A stretch of 64,000 nt of DNA, taken from contig JANBVO010000021.1 in the NCBI GenBank assembly GCA_030052745.1, positions 372,001 to 436,000 on the forward strand, given 5' to 3'. The position numbers were made by a program, and so were the translations under genes. Positions 9,444 to 18,791 of this stretch are shown piece by piece. Positions within the stretch are counted from its first letter, which is position 1, and each line of letters opens with the position of its first letter. Below the pieces are notes generated by a model, which made no database searches, had not been told where the DNA came from, and saw only the letters and a list, made by a program, of their open reading frames with translations. The stretch comes from Pleurostoma richardsiae (Eukaryota > Ascomycota > Sordariomycetes > Calosphaeriales > Pleurostomataceae).

Positions 9444-10784
9444 CTATGAAACTCGCTTCGTCACTGTCCTAAGCCCGGAACTCTTGCCCCGGAGCGGCGT
9501 CGCCCTGCCGTCGAATGGAGTGGCCGACCCGGTACCCCCTCCGCTCCCTATCTTACTCCAAAGCCTCTGTGCAGCTGGAGTTAGCCCGCCAGTGACGCGA
9601 GGGCTGCTGGGAAATTTCGGCACGGGGGTCATGTCTGGCTTGCCAGTCAACCCAAGCTTTGCGGATGTCCGCTTAGACTGGGCTATCCGCTCGACCATCC
9701 GCCGATGAAGCTCCTCGCGCTTGCTAGACTCTTGTAGCTTGAACGGATTTGGTGTCGCATCTCCACGGCCGAGTTCAATCAGCGGGGCGGCGGGGGAAGG
9801 CTCTTCCGGCTCCTCATCGTCAACAAAAGCATAGCCGTTAACTCTGGGGGTCTCGTTTCCACCGCCTGTGGTTGAGTCTTGGTACCCAGGGCGTGACCGT
9901 CCAGCTATTGCATCCCTCACTGCGGATAGAGATGGTGAGGGTGGCACTGACGCTTCTGGCTTCTTGTCCGGCACCGGCATCCTGGTATTTTCGTACACGA
10001 TGGACTTTGGCGCGGCGCGAGACTCGGCTTGAGCTCTCTGTGCAATAGTTTCCAGCGCATCCTCAACACCGTCGGGGCTGAACATGAGCGCGTTCTTCGG
10101 GTCCGCCACCCACGTCTCAGGGGCGGCTGGCCGGTTATCGGCGTTCAATATAGCCAGCTGATTTGGTTCGGCAATATCGTTCGGCAAGGTCCTCGCATGT
10201 GCGCGCCTTTCCTCAATCTCCTTCTGCTTCAGTTCCTGTTTTGAAGGTAACTTGTTTCCCCGCCATAGCCAACCGTACTTGTCTGCCCTCTTCTGGTTCT
10301 GTTTGTCCAGCAGCTTGTAGAAACTCTCATTATCCTCACTCGTGTACTTCGCTTGGAACGCTGCCAGGCTCATACTCGTATCGATTTCAACTCTCTCCTC
10401 CACCACAGACACTGTTGATATCGTGGTTGCCGGTGTATCACCCCCATAACCGACCGGGGTTTGTCCGCCGGGCTGTACGGATGGAGTTCTCCGCGGCCTC
10501 TGGCGACCTGGTGTCATTACCTGCTGCAGGCGCCGCCCTGCACTCGAGATCCATGCTGAGTCTTTGGAATCTAGAGCATCCAGATATTCTTGTTGTGTCT
10601 CGCTCTCGAGAAGTCCTGGGAAGAAGTCTCTCGCAATGATCTTAGATAGCGCTTCTGTGTAGGCATCTTCATCGATTACTTTCTTAGGTCGTTTTATCTT
10701 CTTTGTCAGGGGTGGCGGTGGCATCAAGTCTGTATCGGTCCTCTTCCGTACAAGAGACATGGACGTTTCGCCCTGTGACGCCAT
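9444..10784 (-). CDS. ess2: Splicing-associated nuclear protein Ess2 (DGCR14/Es2 family)
   Basis: Nuclear protein associated with the late spliceosome in metazoans (ES2/DGCR14) and the S. pombe Bis1 family. One exon, 446 aa, from the ATG at 10784 (MASQGETSMSLVRKR). The N-terminal signature is strong: KRPKKVIDEDAYTEALSKII followed by ARDFFPGLLESETQQEYLDAL. The second conserved block is SLAAFQAKYTSEDNESFYKLL and then KYGWLWRGNKLPSKQE. The C-terminal block AERIAQSKRTSAKLG-like and TPAAQRLWSKIG is also typical. The intervening regions are Ser/Pro-rich and likely disordered. It is divergent from the PP5 gene with 432 bp between starts. Confidence 0.93.
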   Translation of the reverse strand: MASQGETSMSLVRKRTDTDLMPPPPLTKKIKRPKKVIDEDAYTEALSKIIARDFFPGLLESETQQEYLDALDSKDSAWISSAGRRLQQVMTPGRQRPRRTPSVQPGGQTPVGYGGDTPATTISTVSVVEERVEIDTSMSLAAFQAKYTSEDNESFYKLLDKQNQKRADKYGWLWRGNKLPSKQELKQKEIEERRAHARTLPNDIAEPNQLAILNADNRPAAPETWVADPKNALMFSPDGVEDALETIAQRAQAESRAAPKSIVYENTRMPVPDKKPEASVPPSPSLSAVRDAIAGRSRPGYQDSTTGGGNETPRVNGYAFVDDEEPEEPSPAAPLIELGRGDATPNPFKLQESSKREELHRRMVERIAQSKRTSAKLGLTGKPDMTPVPKFPSSPRVTGGLTPAAQRLWSKIGSGGGTGSATPFDGRATPLRGKSSGLRTVTKRVS

Positions 10785-11216
10785 GGTAGAAGTCGCCGTC
10801 GTCGGCCGCAATCTTCGTTGGTGAGGAGTCGAACGATGGGTTACCTAAATCACGGAGCGGTTGTAGATGGATTTATGTTCGGAGTTAGTTACTCAGATTC
10901 GCGCCACTGTGGCTCAACCCGGAAGCCTGTTAAGTATGTGGGTTTGATGCATATATGCGATCCCTACATGCGGGGAAAGCCATGATCTAATCGGTGCAAC
11001 TAGACCCTAGCGTCGGACCGAGGCGCCTCTGGAAGCCTGTCGAAGTCCAATATTCTTTTGTCTTTGGCCGCTCTCGAGAGCTTCTCGCAAGGTTCCGTTC
11101 CTGTGAGGTTGCATATATCATCTCCAATTCTTACCATTTGGCTTAGAAAGGCTATAAATACCATTGCTCCAGGAATCCGACACATCTTCCCTACCTAAAA
11201 CTGAAGCCGACCCGAT
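10785..11216. promoter_or_regulatory. Shared upstream region of ess2 and ppt1
   Basis: This 432-bp interval separates two divergent starts. The clearest element is a TATA box on the plus strand (separate entry). I see no additional gene. Confidence 0.5.
11153..11160 (+). promoter_or_regulatory. TATA box upstream of ppt1
   Basis: TATAAATA, 57 bp before the ppt1 ATG at 11217. It is a good match to the TATA consensus at a position compatible with a short leader. Function is inferred from sequence and position. Confidence 0.5.
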
Positions 11217-12962
11217 ATGACAGTAACTCCAGAGGACAAGGAACGGGCGGTAGCTCTCAAAAACGAGGGCAACAAGGCTTTCGCAAAGCATGACTGGCCA
11301 ACGGCGATCGACTTCTATACGAAAGCCATAGAACTGGATGACACCCAGCCAACCTACTATGCGAACAGGGCACAGGTTGGTTTCGTTCCGTATTCAAGCG
11401 CATCCTCGGCTCGGCTCTACTTTTTGCTCGCGTGACTGATATATGTTTTGTGTCGGATAGGCAAATCTGAAGTCGGAAGCGTACGGCTATGCGATAGCGG
11501 ATGCTACGAAGGCGATCGAGTTGGAACCCGGCTTCGTCAAGGCCTACTACCGCCGCGCTCTTGCGTACTCGGCTATATTGCGACCGAAGGATGCTGTCAA
11601 GGACTTCAAGACATGCGTTAAGATAGATCCGGGAAACAAGGATGCAAAGCTTAAGCTGGTAGAGTGTCAGAAGCTGGTGCGGCAGCTCGATTTCTTCGCC
11701 GCAATCGAGGTTGGAGACGAGCCATCAGCAGCCGAGGGCCTCGATGTCGACTCCATCGCGGTAGAGCCCGACTATGACGGCGTGCACCTCAAGGGCGAGA
11801 TGACGCAGGAGTTCATCGACGACATGATCGAGCGGTTCAAGAACGGCAAGAAGCTCCACCGCAAATTTGTCTACCAGATAATACTGGCGGTGAGGAAGAT
11901 CGTCTATGACGAGCCCACAATGGTTGAGATGGAAATTCCGGAGGACGTGCAGTTGACGGTCTGTGGAGACACTCATGGTACGTTAAGTCGTAAGTTCTTG
12001 GCGTACTGCGGACCAAAGCTCATACTGCGCACAGGCCAATACTTTGATCTCCTGGAACTCTTCCGATTGAATGGCACCCCGAGCGACAAGCACTGGTACC
12101 TCTTCAATGGAGACTTCGTTGACCGAGGGTCATGGTCTACGGAGATTGCGTTGCTTCTCTATGCCTACAAGTGGTTGCGGCCCAATGGCTTCTTCATCAA
12201 CCGAGGCAACCATGAGACAGACGATATGAACCGAGTATATGGCTTCGAGGGTGAGTGTAAGGCTAAGTATAACGAGCGGTAAGTTGAAAAAGACCGATTT
12301 GTGATTGCGCTTAGTTACTAAATAAGTTACAGGATATTCAAACTATTCTCCGAAAGCTTCTCAGCGTTACCTTTGGCAACACTGATTGGCAAGAAGTACT
12401 TCGTACTTCACGGTGGTCTGTTCTCGGATGATAATGTTACGCTTGACGACATCCGGAAACTGGACAGGCATAAGCAACGGCAACCGGGACAGGCCGGCTT
12501 GATGATGGAGATGCTTTGGGCCGATCCCCAGACCGAGCCCGGACGTGGTCCCAGCAAGCGCGGTGTTGGTCAGCAGTTCGGCCCCGATGTCACCAAGAGG
12601 TTCTGCGAGAGGAACGGCTTGGACGCCATCATTCGAAGCCACGAGGTCCGCATGGCTGGATACGAGGAAGAGCACGATGGGAAGTGCATCACAGGTCAGT
12701 CGATTCAGCCTTTCCGAATGCATCAGGTGACTAACTATCGAGTAGTCTTCTCTGCGCCGAAGTATTGCGACATGACGGAGAATAGGGGCGCATATATCAA
12801 TATCGGCCCTGACTACAAGCTCCACTTCGTGCAGTTCGATGCCGTCCCACATCCACCAATTCGGCCCATGGTCAGTTCCCCCTTTCAAACGTTGTCGATG
12901 TCCGCCTTACTAACATCTCGTAGGCATACGCCAACAGCTCTATCATGTCGTCGTTGATGTAA
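11217..12962 (+). CDS. ppt1: Serine/threonine protein phosphatase 5 (TPR-containing)
   Basis: PPP-family phosphatase that works with Hsp90. CDS is join(11217..11375,11461..11977,12035..12278,12333..12694,12746..12870,12924..12962), 481 aa, the usual PP5 length. Three TPR repeats lie at about residues 10-115 (AVALKNEGNKAFAKHDWPTA, then YYANRAQANLKSEAYGYAI). The catalytic domain carries all PPP metal and phosphate motifs: GDTHGQ (about 222), GDFVDRG, RGNHE, VLHGGL, and IIRSHEVRMAGYE with FSAPKYCD. The C-terminal regulatory helix ends MAYANSSIMSSLM. Five short introns all join in phase, two of them inside the signature motifs GDTHG|Q and CIT|VFSAP, which confirms them. It converges on pop8. Confidence 0.97.
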
Positions 12963-13165
12963 GCGGGCTCGGAGAGCTCGGCCCGCGTGGCGTTGCATGT
13001 ACCAAATCCTGCTTCAGCATACCAGGGGCGCTTCTAGCCTGGCGTTCGGCGGGCCATAGCCACGGCGTCGTGGATTCATTCCCCGGGGAACATTGTCCGA
13101 GACCATATAAAAATGTGATCCATACCCGTGAGCTAGAACTGAATCTTCAACTCAATGCCGGTGCC

Positions 13166-13609
13166 TTACGGTGATCCCCAGAGCTTGCGCTGCGTTGCGT
13201 GGCCCAGCAGGCTTCCAAGCCAGTTACCGCAAGCCAGGATGCGGAGCGTCGATGTGTGGCCTTCGAGGGTCGCCCCAGTCCAAGCAGTGATGGCTGCTGC
13301 AAAAGCTCCGAGGTCCTCGCGGGGGATGCGGAGCCAGCACTCCTTCCCCTCAACCTTGAGGATGTCGATAGGCATACCCATGCCGGTCAATCCCAGGAAC
13401 TGCTTTAGTGCAGCCGTGCAGTACGACCGGACTAGGATTGGGTCTAGCTCGGCAGCCTCGTCGCTGTCGGTCACGAGTTCCAGGTATGCGTATGCATGAG
13501 GGGGGTTCTTGATTGTGGACGTGTAAAGCTCTAGGGATTTGGCGCCTTTCGCTTGGCTGGCGGGGATAGGCGCGGAAGAGCTGTCGGCTGGCGGGTCTAC
13601 CTCCATCAT
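13166..13609 (-). CDS. pop8: RNase P/MRP protein subunit Pop8
   Basis: Small subunit of nuclear RNase P and RNase MRP, which process tRNA 5' ends and pre-rRNA; Pop8 pairs with Pop6/Pop7-type Alba-like subunits near the RNA. Single exon, 147 aa, starting with tandem ATGs at 13609 and 13606. After a disordered N terminus, the core runs from PPHAYAYLELVTD through YCTAALKQFLGLTGMGMPIDIL and then CWLRIPREDLGAFAAAITAW. This order matches the Pop8 family, with the W-x-R-x-P-R-E-D block the most diagnostic. Assignment rests on motif memory in a short, fast-evolving protein. It is divergent from spt4. Confidence 0.8.
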   Translation of the reverse strand: MMEVDPPADSSSAPIPASQAKGAKSLELYTSTIKNPPHAYAYLELVTDSDEAAELDPILVRSYCTAALKQFLGLTGMGMPIDILKVEGKECWLRIPREDLGAFAAAITAWTGATLEGHTSTLRILACGNWLGSLLGHATQRKLWGSP

Positions 13610-14035
13610 AACATAGATGAAAAGACTCTGGGTGGAAAGACGCTTTGATGAAACATCGAGATATTGTCCTGTCAGAACCTCGTAGTGACTTGGCGCCGGA
13701 GAGTTCCATCAGTCAGATTTCTGCCTCGAAGCTCTAGTCAACCTAACATACCACACAATGCAATAATGATAGCCATTAGCGCCCCGGAAAGTGCATAGAC
13801 TTTCGGCATTCTGCGGGCGCTAACGGTTTGGCCCCCACATGCTCCCTACTCGCTGCAACCCTATCCCAGCTGCAGATTTCAGCCTCACCACAAGCCTCGC
13901 CGCGACATCTCAAAGGAGACTCTCAAAGGAGACCGGAGCCATTTGTCATTAAGGCATAACGCTCGCCGCGCGACGGGGCCAGCAACCCGCCTCATTCCTT
14001 TCCTCGGTTTTGGAAACGAAGTCCTTAAATTCACC
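13610..14035. promoter_or_regulatory. Shared upstream region of pop8 and spt4
   Basis: This 426-bp non-coding interval separates divergent starts. A 13-bp perfect tandem duplication (TCTCAAAGGAGAC) at 13908-13933 lies about 100 bp before the spt4 ATG. I see no TATA box. Confidence 0.45.
13908..13933. repeat. 13-bp tandem duplication before spt4
   Basis: Two perfect head-to-tail copies of TCTCAAAGGAGAC, with no spacer. It lies in the spt4 leader/promoter side of the pop8-spt4 interval. Confidence 0.9.
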
Positions 14036-14576
14036 ATGTCTGTGTCTGAGAACTTCGTGGCTCCGGGCCAGCAGCGCCATCTCCGCGCCTGCATGGTGTG
14101 CTCCATCGTTATGACTGTCCAGGTACGGTCGCCCTCGTGCCCTTCCCATCCTGACTCCGGTCCTACTGCTTCCTTATTCTAACCACAAGAGCCACTCACA
14201 GCGCTTCCGCACCGAAGGCTGCCCCAACTGCGACGCATTTCTGGCGATGAAGGGCCAGCCCGAGCAGGTCGACATCTGCACCTCACAGGTCTTCGAGGGC
14301 CTGATCTCGCTGGCCGACCCTAAGAAGTCGTGGGTCGCCAAGTGGCAGCGGATCGATGGCTACAAGAGGGGCGTCTACGCTATCAAGGTCTCGGGCCAGC
14401 TGCCGGACGATGTGCGCGTTGCTATCGAGGATGATCATGGTGTGCAGTACATCCCGTAAGTGTGGCTCGTTCCCTCCCTTTCCGCAAGGCGCCGCGGGTT
14501 TTTTCATAGCCATGAAGCTGGTTGCTGACGATCTTCCCTTGTAAGGCGCGATGGCAGCGCGACCGAGGCGGATTAA
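14036..14576 (+). CDS. spt4: Transcription elongation factor Spt4 (DSIF subunit)
   Basis: Small zinc-ribbon partner of Spt5 in the Spt4-Spt5 (DSIF) clamp on RNA polymerase II. CDS is join(14036..14122,14202..14455,14546..14576), 123 aa. The four zinc ligands are C19, C22, C36 and C39 (RACMVCS and GCPNC). The second half has [19 protein letters not shown] and [12 protein letters not shown], then the typical end [11 protein letters not shown] chose the acceptor at 14200-14201 because it gives exactly the spacing between the Cys pairs seen in yeast Spt4. An upstream in-frame AG at 14188-14189 would insert four residues (SHSQ). It converges on kin17. Confidence 0.95.
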
Positions 14577-14947
14577 GGTCTGAGTGTGCTTTGCTTAGTC
14601 CGATTCGGCACGGCATCAGCGATGAAAGAATGGTTCGCATTCATCTACGAAATACTGCGTCTACAGTATAAATATCGCTCCCTCAATGTCAGCGGGCATA
14701 CATGATGGCTTTTAGATACGGAAAAGAAGCATAGGCGTTCTGCGGCGTCACTGGAAGAGATCATCAGTTTAGATGAATAGAATTGAAGCGCATTGCACGT
14801 ATCATTATGCAGGGTGCTTAGGATCGCCGATTTGCTGTGGTATCTTCCCCAAAAAACGTAAACCTAGATCCAACCCCTTATGGTGATATGCCGTCTATAC
14901 CCCTAACGCCGCGCAAAAAGGACAAGTCCTCTGACCCGACGCCAAAT
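14577..14947. other. Convergent 3' intergenic region (spt4/kin17)
   Basis: This 371-bp interval lies between two convergent genes and should hold both 3' ends. It is AT-richer than the flanking coding DNA. I see nothing else. Confidence 0.5.
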
Positions 14948-15967
14948 CTAGAGCCTCTGCTTCTTGTTCGGGCCCTGGAACCCCGAAGTCTCACGAGCCC
15001 TCTTTCTCTCCAGCTCCTCCCGCATGATCCTCTCTGCCTCGCTCATCTTCTTCGGCTGCTCGATCTTGACGGGCTTCTTGCCGCCGCCCAGCGCGTTCTT
15101 CTTTGCTTGGGCAAACACATTCTTGGGTTGCGGCTTGACGCCGAACTTCAGCGCGACCGGCTTCGGCTGTGATTCGGCATCAGCAGGCTTGCTCTCCAAT
15201 CCAGTTGCCTCCCCGGCTGGCGCTTCATCCGCCTTCTCCAACAGCGCCTTCGCCGGCGAAGCACTCTTCGCCTTCGGACTCTGTTGTGATGGCGACGCAG
15301 AACCCTGCTCCTCGTTCGGCTTGGGCTTCCCGCCAAACGACAGCTTTATCTTCTCCCCCTCCTGCCTGTGCAGGACCTTCGCCTCGTCTTCCTCCTCCGC
15401 GTCCTCGCCCTCAACCCCCCGCTCCCTCTGCGCCCGCCGTATCTGCTCCCTGATGATGCGCTGCTCGCGCTCCTCATCGCCCTTCTCCTGCATCTCCTTC
15501 CTCCGCAGGGCGTCCGCGCGCTTCAGCGCCTCGGGCGAGTTGTCGACCCACGCCACGTGCAGGCCCTTGTCCGTCTCCTCCACGCGGCAGATGCCCTCCC
15601 GGCCCAGGTACTTGGCGAACTCTGTCAGCGAGCTCCACCGCGTGGCGTTCATGTGGACGTGCTCCTTGTTGGCGATGAGCTCCTGGTAGAAGTGGTTGAT
15701 GTGCACGCTCTTGGTGCCGTGCGCCGTACGCAGCTGCCGCACGAAGTCGTCGAGGAACTGCTTGCTGTAGTCGTCCACCGCCGACTTCACGTTGCCCACC
15801 GCCAGCATCTGCCGCACGTGGCCCTCCGACTGCGTATGCATCTTGAAGGCGTTCTCGTCCCGCAGCTGCCGCTCGCAGACCTGGCAGTACCATCGCAGCC
15901 GGCCCAGGCCCTTGGACTTGAGCTTGTTCGACAGGTACTTCGTCGAACCGACCTCGGCCTTCGGCAT
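14948..15967 (-). CDS. kin17: Kin17/Rts2-family nucleic-acid-binding protein
   Basis: Nuclear DNA/RNA-binding protein linked to replication, repair and pre-mRNA processing. Single exon, 339 aa, from the ATG at 15967 (MPKAEVGSTKYLSNKLKSKG). A C2H2 zinc finger lies at residues 28-50 (C28, C31, H44, H50). The Kin17 winged helix follows to about residue 160, including FLDDFVRQLRTAHGTKSVHINHFY and the ATRWSSLTEFAKYLG block. A Lys/Glu/Arg coiled segment and a lysine-rich tail with KKPVKIEQPKKMSEAERIM end the protein. It lacks the C-terminal KOW/SH3-like tandem of animal Kin17, as is usual for the fungal form. Confidence 0.93.
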   Translation of the reverse strand: MPKAEVGSTKYLSNKLKSKGLGRLRWYCQVCERQLRDENAFKMHTQSEGHVRQMLAVGNVKSAVDDYSKQFLDDFVRQLRTAHGTKSVHINHFYQELIANKEHVHMNATRWSSLTEFAKYLGREGICRVEETDKGLHVAWVDNSPEALKRADALRRKEMQEKGDEEREQRIIREQIRRAQRERGVEGEDAEEEDEAKVLHRQEGEKIKLSFGGKPKPNEEQGSASPSQQSPKAKSASPAKALLEKADEAPAGEATGLESKPADAESQPKPVALKFGVKPQPKNVFAQAKKNALGGGKKPVKIEQPKKMSEAERIMREELERKRARETSGFQGPNKKQRL

Positions 15968-16872
15968 CTTGACGGCGGTTGTACTGCGTCCTCTGAGTGG
16001 TGTTGATGTTCTGGTGTCTCAGGTGTATCGTCGTTCGTCGTGCGCGGAGCAGGCGCTTGTTCGTGGCGATCGATCGTGGTTGATGGTGATCAAGCACTCC
16101 ACAGAAGCGATAGAACAGCGGTAGTAGAAGGCCGCCCCGCCACCCTTGTGCGAAGTCTACAACGTCCAGGAATGGTTAGCGTTGTTTTCCAGCGATAATC
16201 GATAAGTGATTAGTCAAAAATTCGATCGTTAAATCACATGCGAGATTCAGGATGCGGGAGAGAGAACTGAATAGAATACATGCAGGACGGGGATAGACTT
16301 TGCGAATTGGGCTCCTGAGCATTTCAGGCGCAAGTGAAACATAGTGTCTGTATACCTATGTATCACTTTAGAAAGCACAGTTTACAGAAAGTTGTGTCGT
16401 ACCCTTTCTACATCTCAAATATCCTTGGCTCGTTCTACCTAACAATTCATCTCTCGTACCGTAAGACAAGATCTCGCAACATCTAAGGTACAATTGCATA
16501 GACGCCGTCGCAAGGAAAGTTTGTGACTCGCAATTAAGACTTCGCGGGGCTGGAATTGAAAAGAAATGTGTGATAATATCCGCTCTATACCCTTTTCTCT
16601 CTTATATATCTAGATGATATCAAAATGAAAACCGAACACCTTTAAGACTGACTCCTCCTAGGCTGCCCCCATCCAAGGCAACACAATTTTTTTTGAAGGC
16701 CGCCGAATTTTGAATAAAAAGCCATGGAAAATTTCCGGCGAAGGAGACCGATGGCTTACGGCGCGTAGTCAATATCGCCGCCTCGGAAACCTCCCGTCTC
16801 CTAAGCCAGCCCTGTCCCGGGAGCAGTAAAGCAGGCATGTCGGGTAGGACACCCCGTAGATCTGACGTAAAC
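15968..16872. other. Gene-free interval between kin17 and aspartokinase
   Basis: This 905-bp interval holds the kin17 promoter on the left and the aspartokinase 3' UTR on the right. It is AT-rich around 16160-16640. The short frames here are not supported as genes. Confidence 0.5.
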
Positions 16873-18791
16873 TTATACGAGGAAGGTGAAGAGATTCGTG
16901 TGAAGGACATTCATCGCCCGCGTAGCATCCCGGGCGTCGATGACACAGGAAATATTTATTTCGCTAGCACCTACAAAAGGGATCAGACATGAATGCATAC
17001 AGACGTGTAAGGAGAAGGACTCACCCTGCGATATCATTTCGATATTGACATTGTGCTCTCCGAGCGTAGAGAACATCTTGCCGGCAATACCGATCATATT
17101 CTTCATGTCCGCGCCAACTAAGCTGAGGATTGCCATGTCGTGCAGAATGCTGACGTCGCCGTAGTCCTCGAGCTCTTCCCGGGCTCGGTCGAAATTGCTC
17201 GCGTCTGCGTCGCCGAGATGGATAGCCATTGACACATGCACCTCGCTCGTGGAGATGAGGTCTACCGAGATCTGATACTTGTCGAGAATGGAGAAGACGC
17301 GCGCAAAGAAGCCGTGCGCTATCGACCGCTTGTTGGAGTGCACGTTTATCACCGATATCTTGTCCTTTATCGTCACGGCTGTGGGCCGCTTGGGCGTCTT
17401 GCGGTGGGGTGACTCCGTGCCCGGCGCCGCGCCGGGAGGCCGCGTCGACCGCTTGAGCTGCTGGCCTGGTGCTAGGACCGGGTCCGGGATCACGATGGTA
17501 CCCTCGCCCCGGGGGTTCTTGACGTTCTTAATGCGTACCGGGATCGGCGGCGTCGCCTTGATCACCTGGTCCATCGTCAGGTGGTGGATGACCTCGGAGC
17601 CGTAAAAGGTCAGTTCGGCGGCTTCTGACGGCGTGATGGATGAAAGTAGTCGCGCGGTGGGGACCTTGGTCGGGTCCGCGGTGAAGATGCCGTCCACCTC
17701 CTTCCAGATTTGCAGCTCGTCCGCCTTCATCCCGACCGCGACCAGTGCCGCGCACAGATCGGTGTAACCGCGGCCGATGTCCCCGTCGATGAGACTCCCC
17801 GGAACATTGCCGAAGAAACCGGTAACAACAGGTACGCGATCGCCACAGGCTACAATCTTCTTTCGGATGGAGGCCACGGCAAGATGATAGAAGTGTGTGT
17901 CCAAGCGGTGTCCGTTGTCGTGATGGATGGCATCTGCGAGGTCGACATATTCTGCCTCAACATGCTGCTCGGTGGTTAGTTGACCCGCATCAATTGAAAA
18001 GATAGGGGGTAAGAGACGAGGGCACGAACCCTGTCCCGAAGAATGTAGGTCATGAACCGGCAGCTCAGCTTTTCACCGAAGCTTACCACGCGGTCCTTCG
18101 ACCGGGCGTTGACCTCGAGGTTGAATCGCCGCGCCGCTGCGATGTACTCGACCAGCTCCTGGCACTCATCTTGTATCTCGCGCGTCAGCGCATTCTGCAA
18201 ATCTGGATGCTTTATAGATGTCTGCACCGCGAACAAGTGCTCGTTGCAAATATCCTGGATGATGCTCTTGGCCTCCTCCACCAGCTCATTCTGCGTGGTC
18301 TCTACGCCGATGGCGGCATCGATGTTGCGGAGCTTCTTGAAGACTTCGAGTAGCCTGGCAGCGGGGAATTAATATCAATAGATGGTCGCAGAGAAGGGCG
18401 CAGCTAGCCAGCTACTCCTGGCGCATGTCGCCAGGGTGTGGACGTGACTCACCGACTCGTAGTGCCAGAAACCTTCTTGCCAGAGCTTCTCGCGGAGCAG
18501 ACGACGGCTACTTTATTTGAGGACAAGTATGCCCTGTAAACTGGTCAATTGAGTGTTTAGGAAAGCCTAGATCTTCGGCGAGTGCATACCGGACAATGTC
18601 TTCTGCGATCTGTAGGACGGCGCATCACTGTTAGCTAGGAGGGCGCAGGGGAGGGACGAAGAGGGGCGACGAGGGGTTGTGCGCGCGCTGGTTTGTCGAA
18701 CCTTTTCCGGGAACTTGCCCACACTTGTGCCTCCAAACTTCTGGACAACCCATCCGCCGTCGCTCGAGTTCTTGAGCACCGGCCGGGTCAT
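16873..18791 (-). CDS. hom3: Aspartokinase
   Basis: Phosphorylates L-aspartate, the first committed step to threonine, methionine and isoleucine. CDS is complement(join(16873..16970,17025..17964,18030..18354,18453..18533,18590..18609,18702..18791)), 517 aa, close to yeast Hom3. The kinase domain has the N-terminal VVQKFGGTSVGKFPEK motif, VAVVCSARSSGKKVSGTTSR and VVTGFFGNVPGSLIDGDIGRGYTDLCA. Two ACT domains lie at the C terminus (about 375-517), the second with MAILSLVGADMKNMIG and GEHNVNIEMISQG. The family is usually inhibited by threonine at these domains. Six exons include a 20-nt second exon; all junctions are in phase. An in-frame ATG at 18860 would add 23 residues. A TGACTCA site lies upstream. 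Confidence 0.96.
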
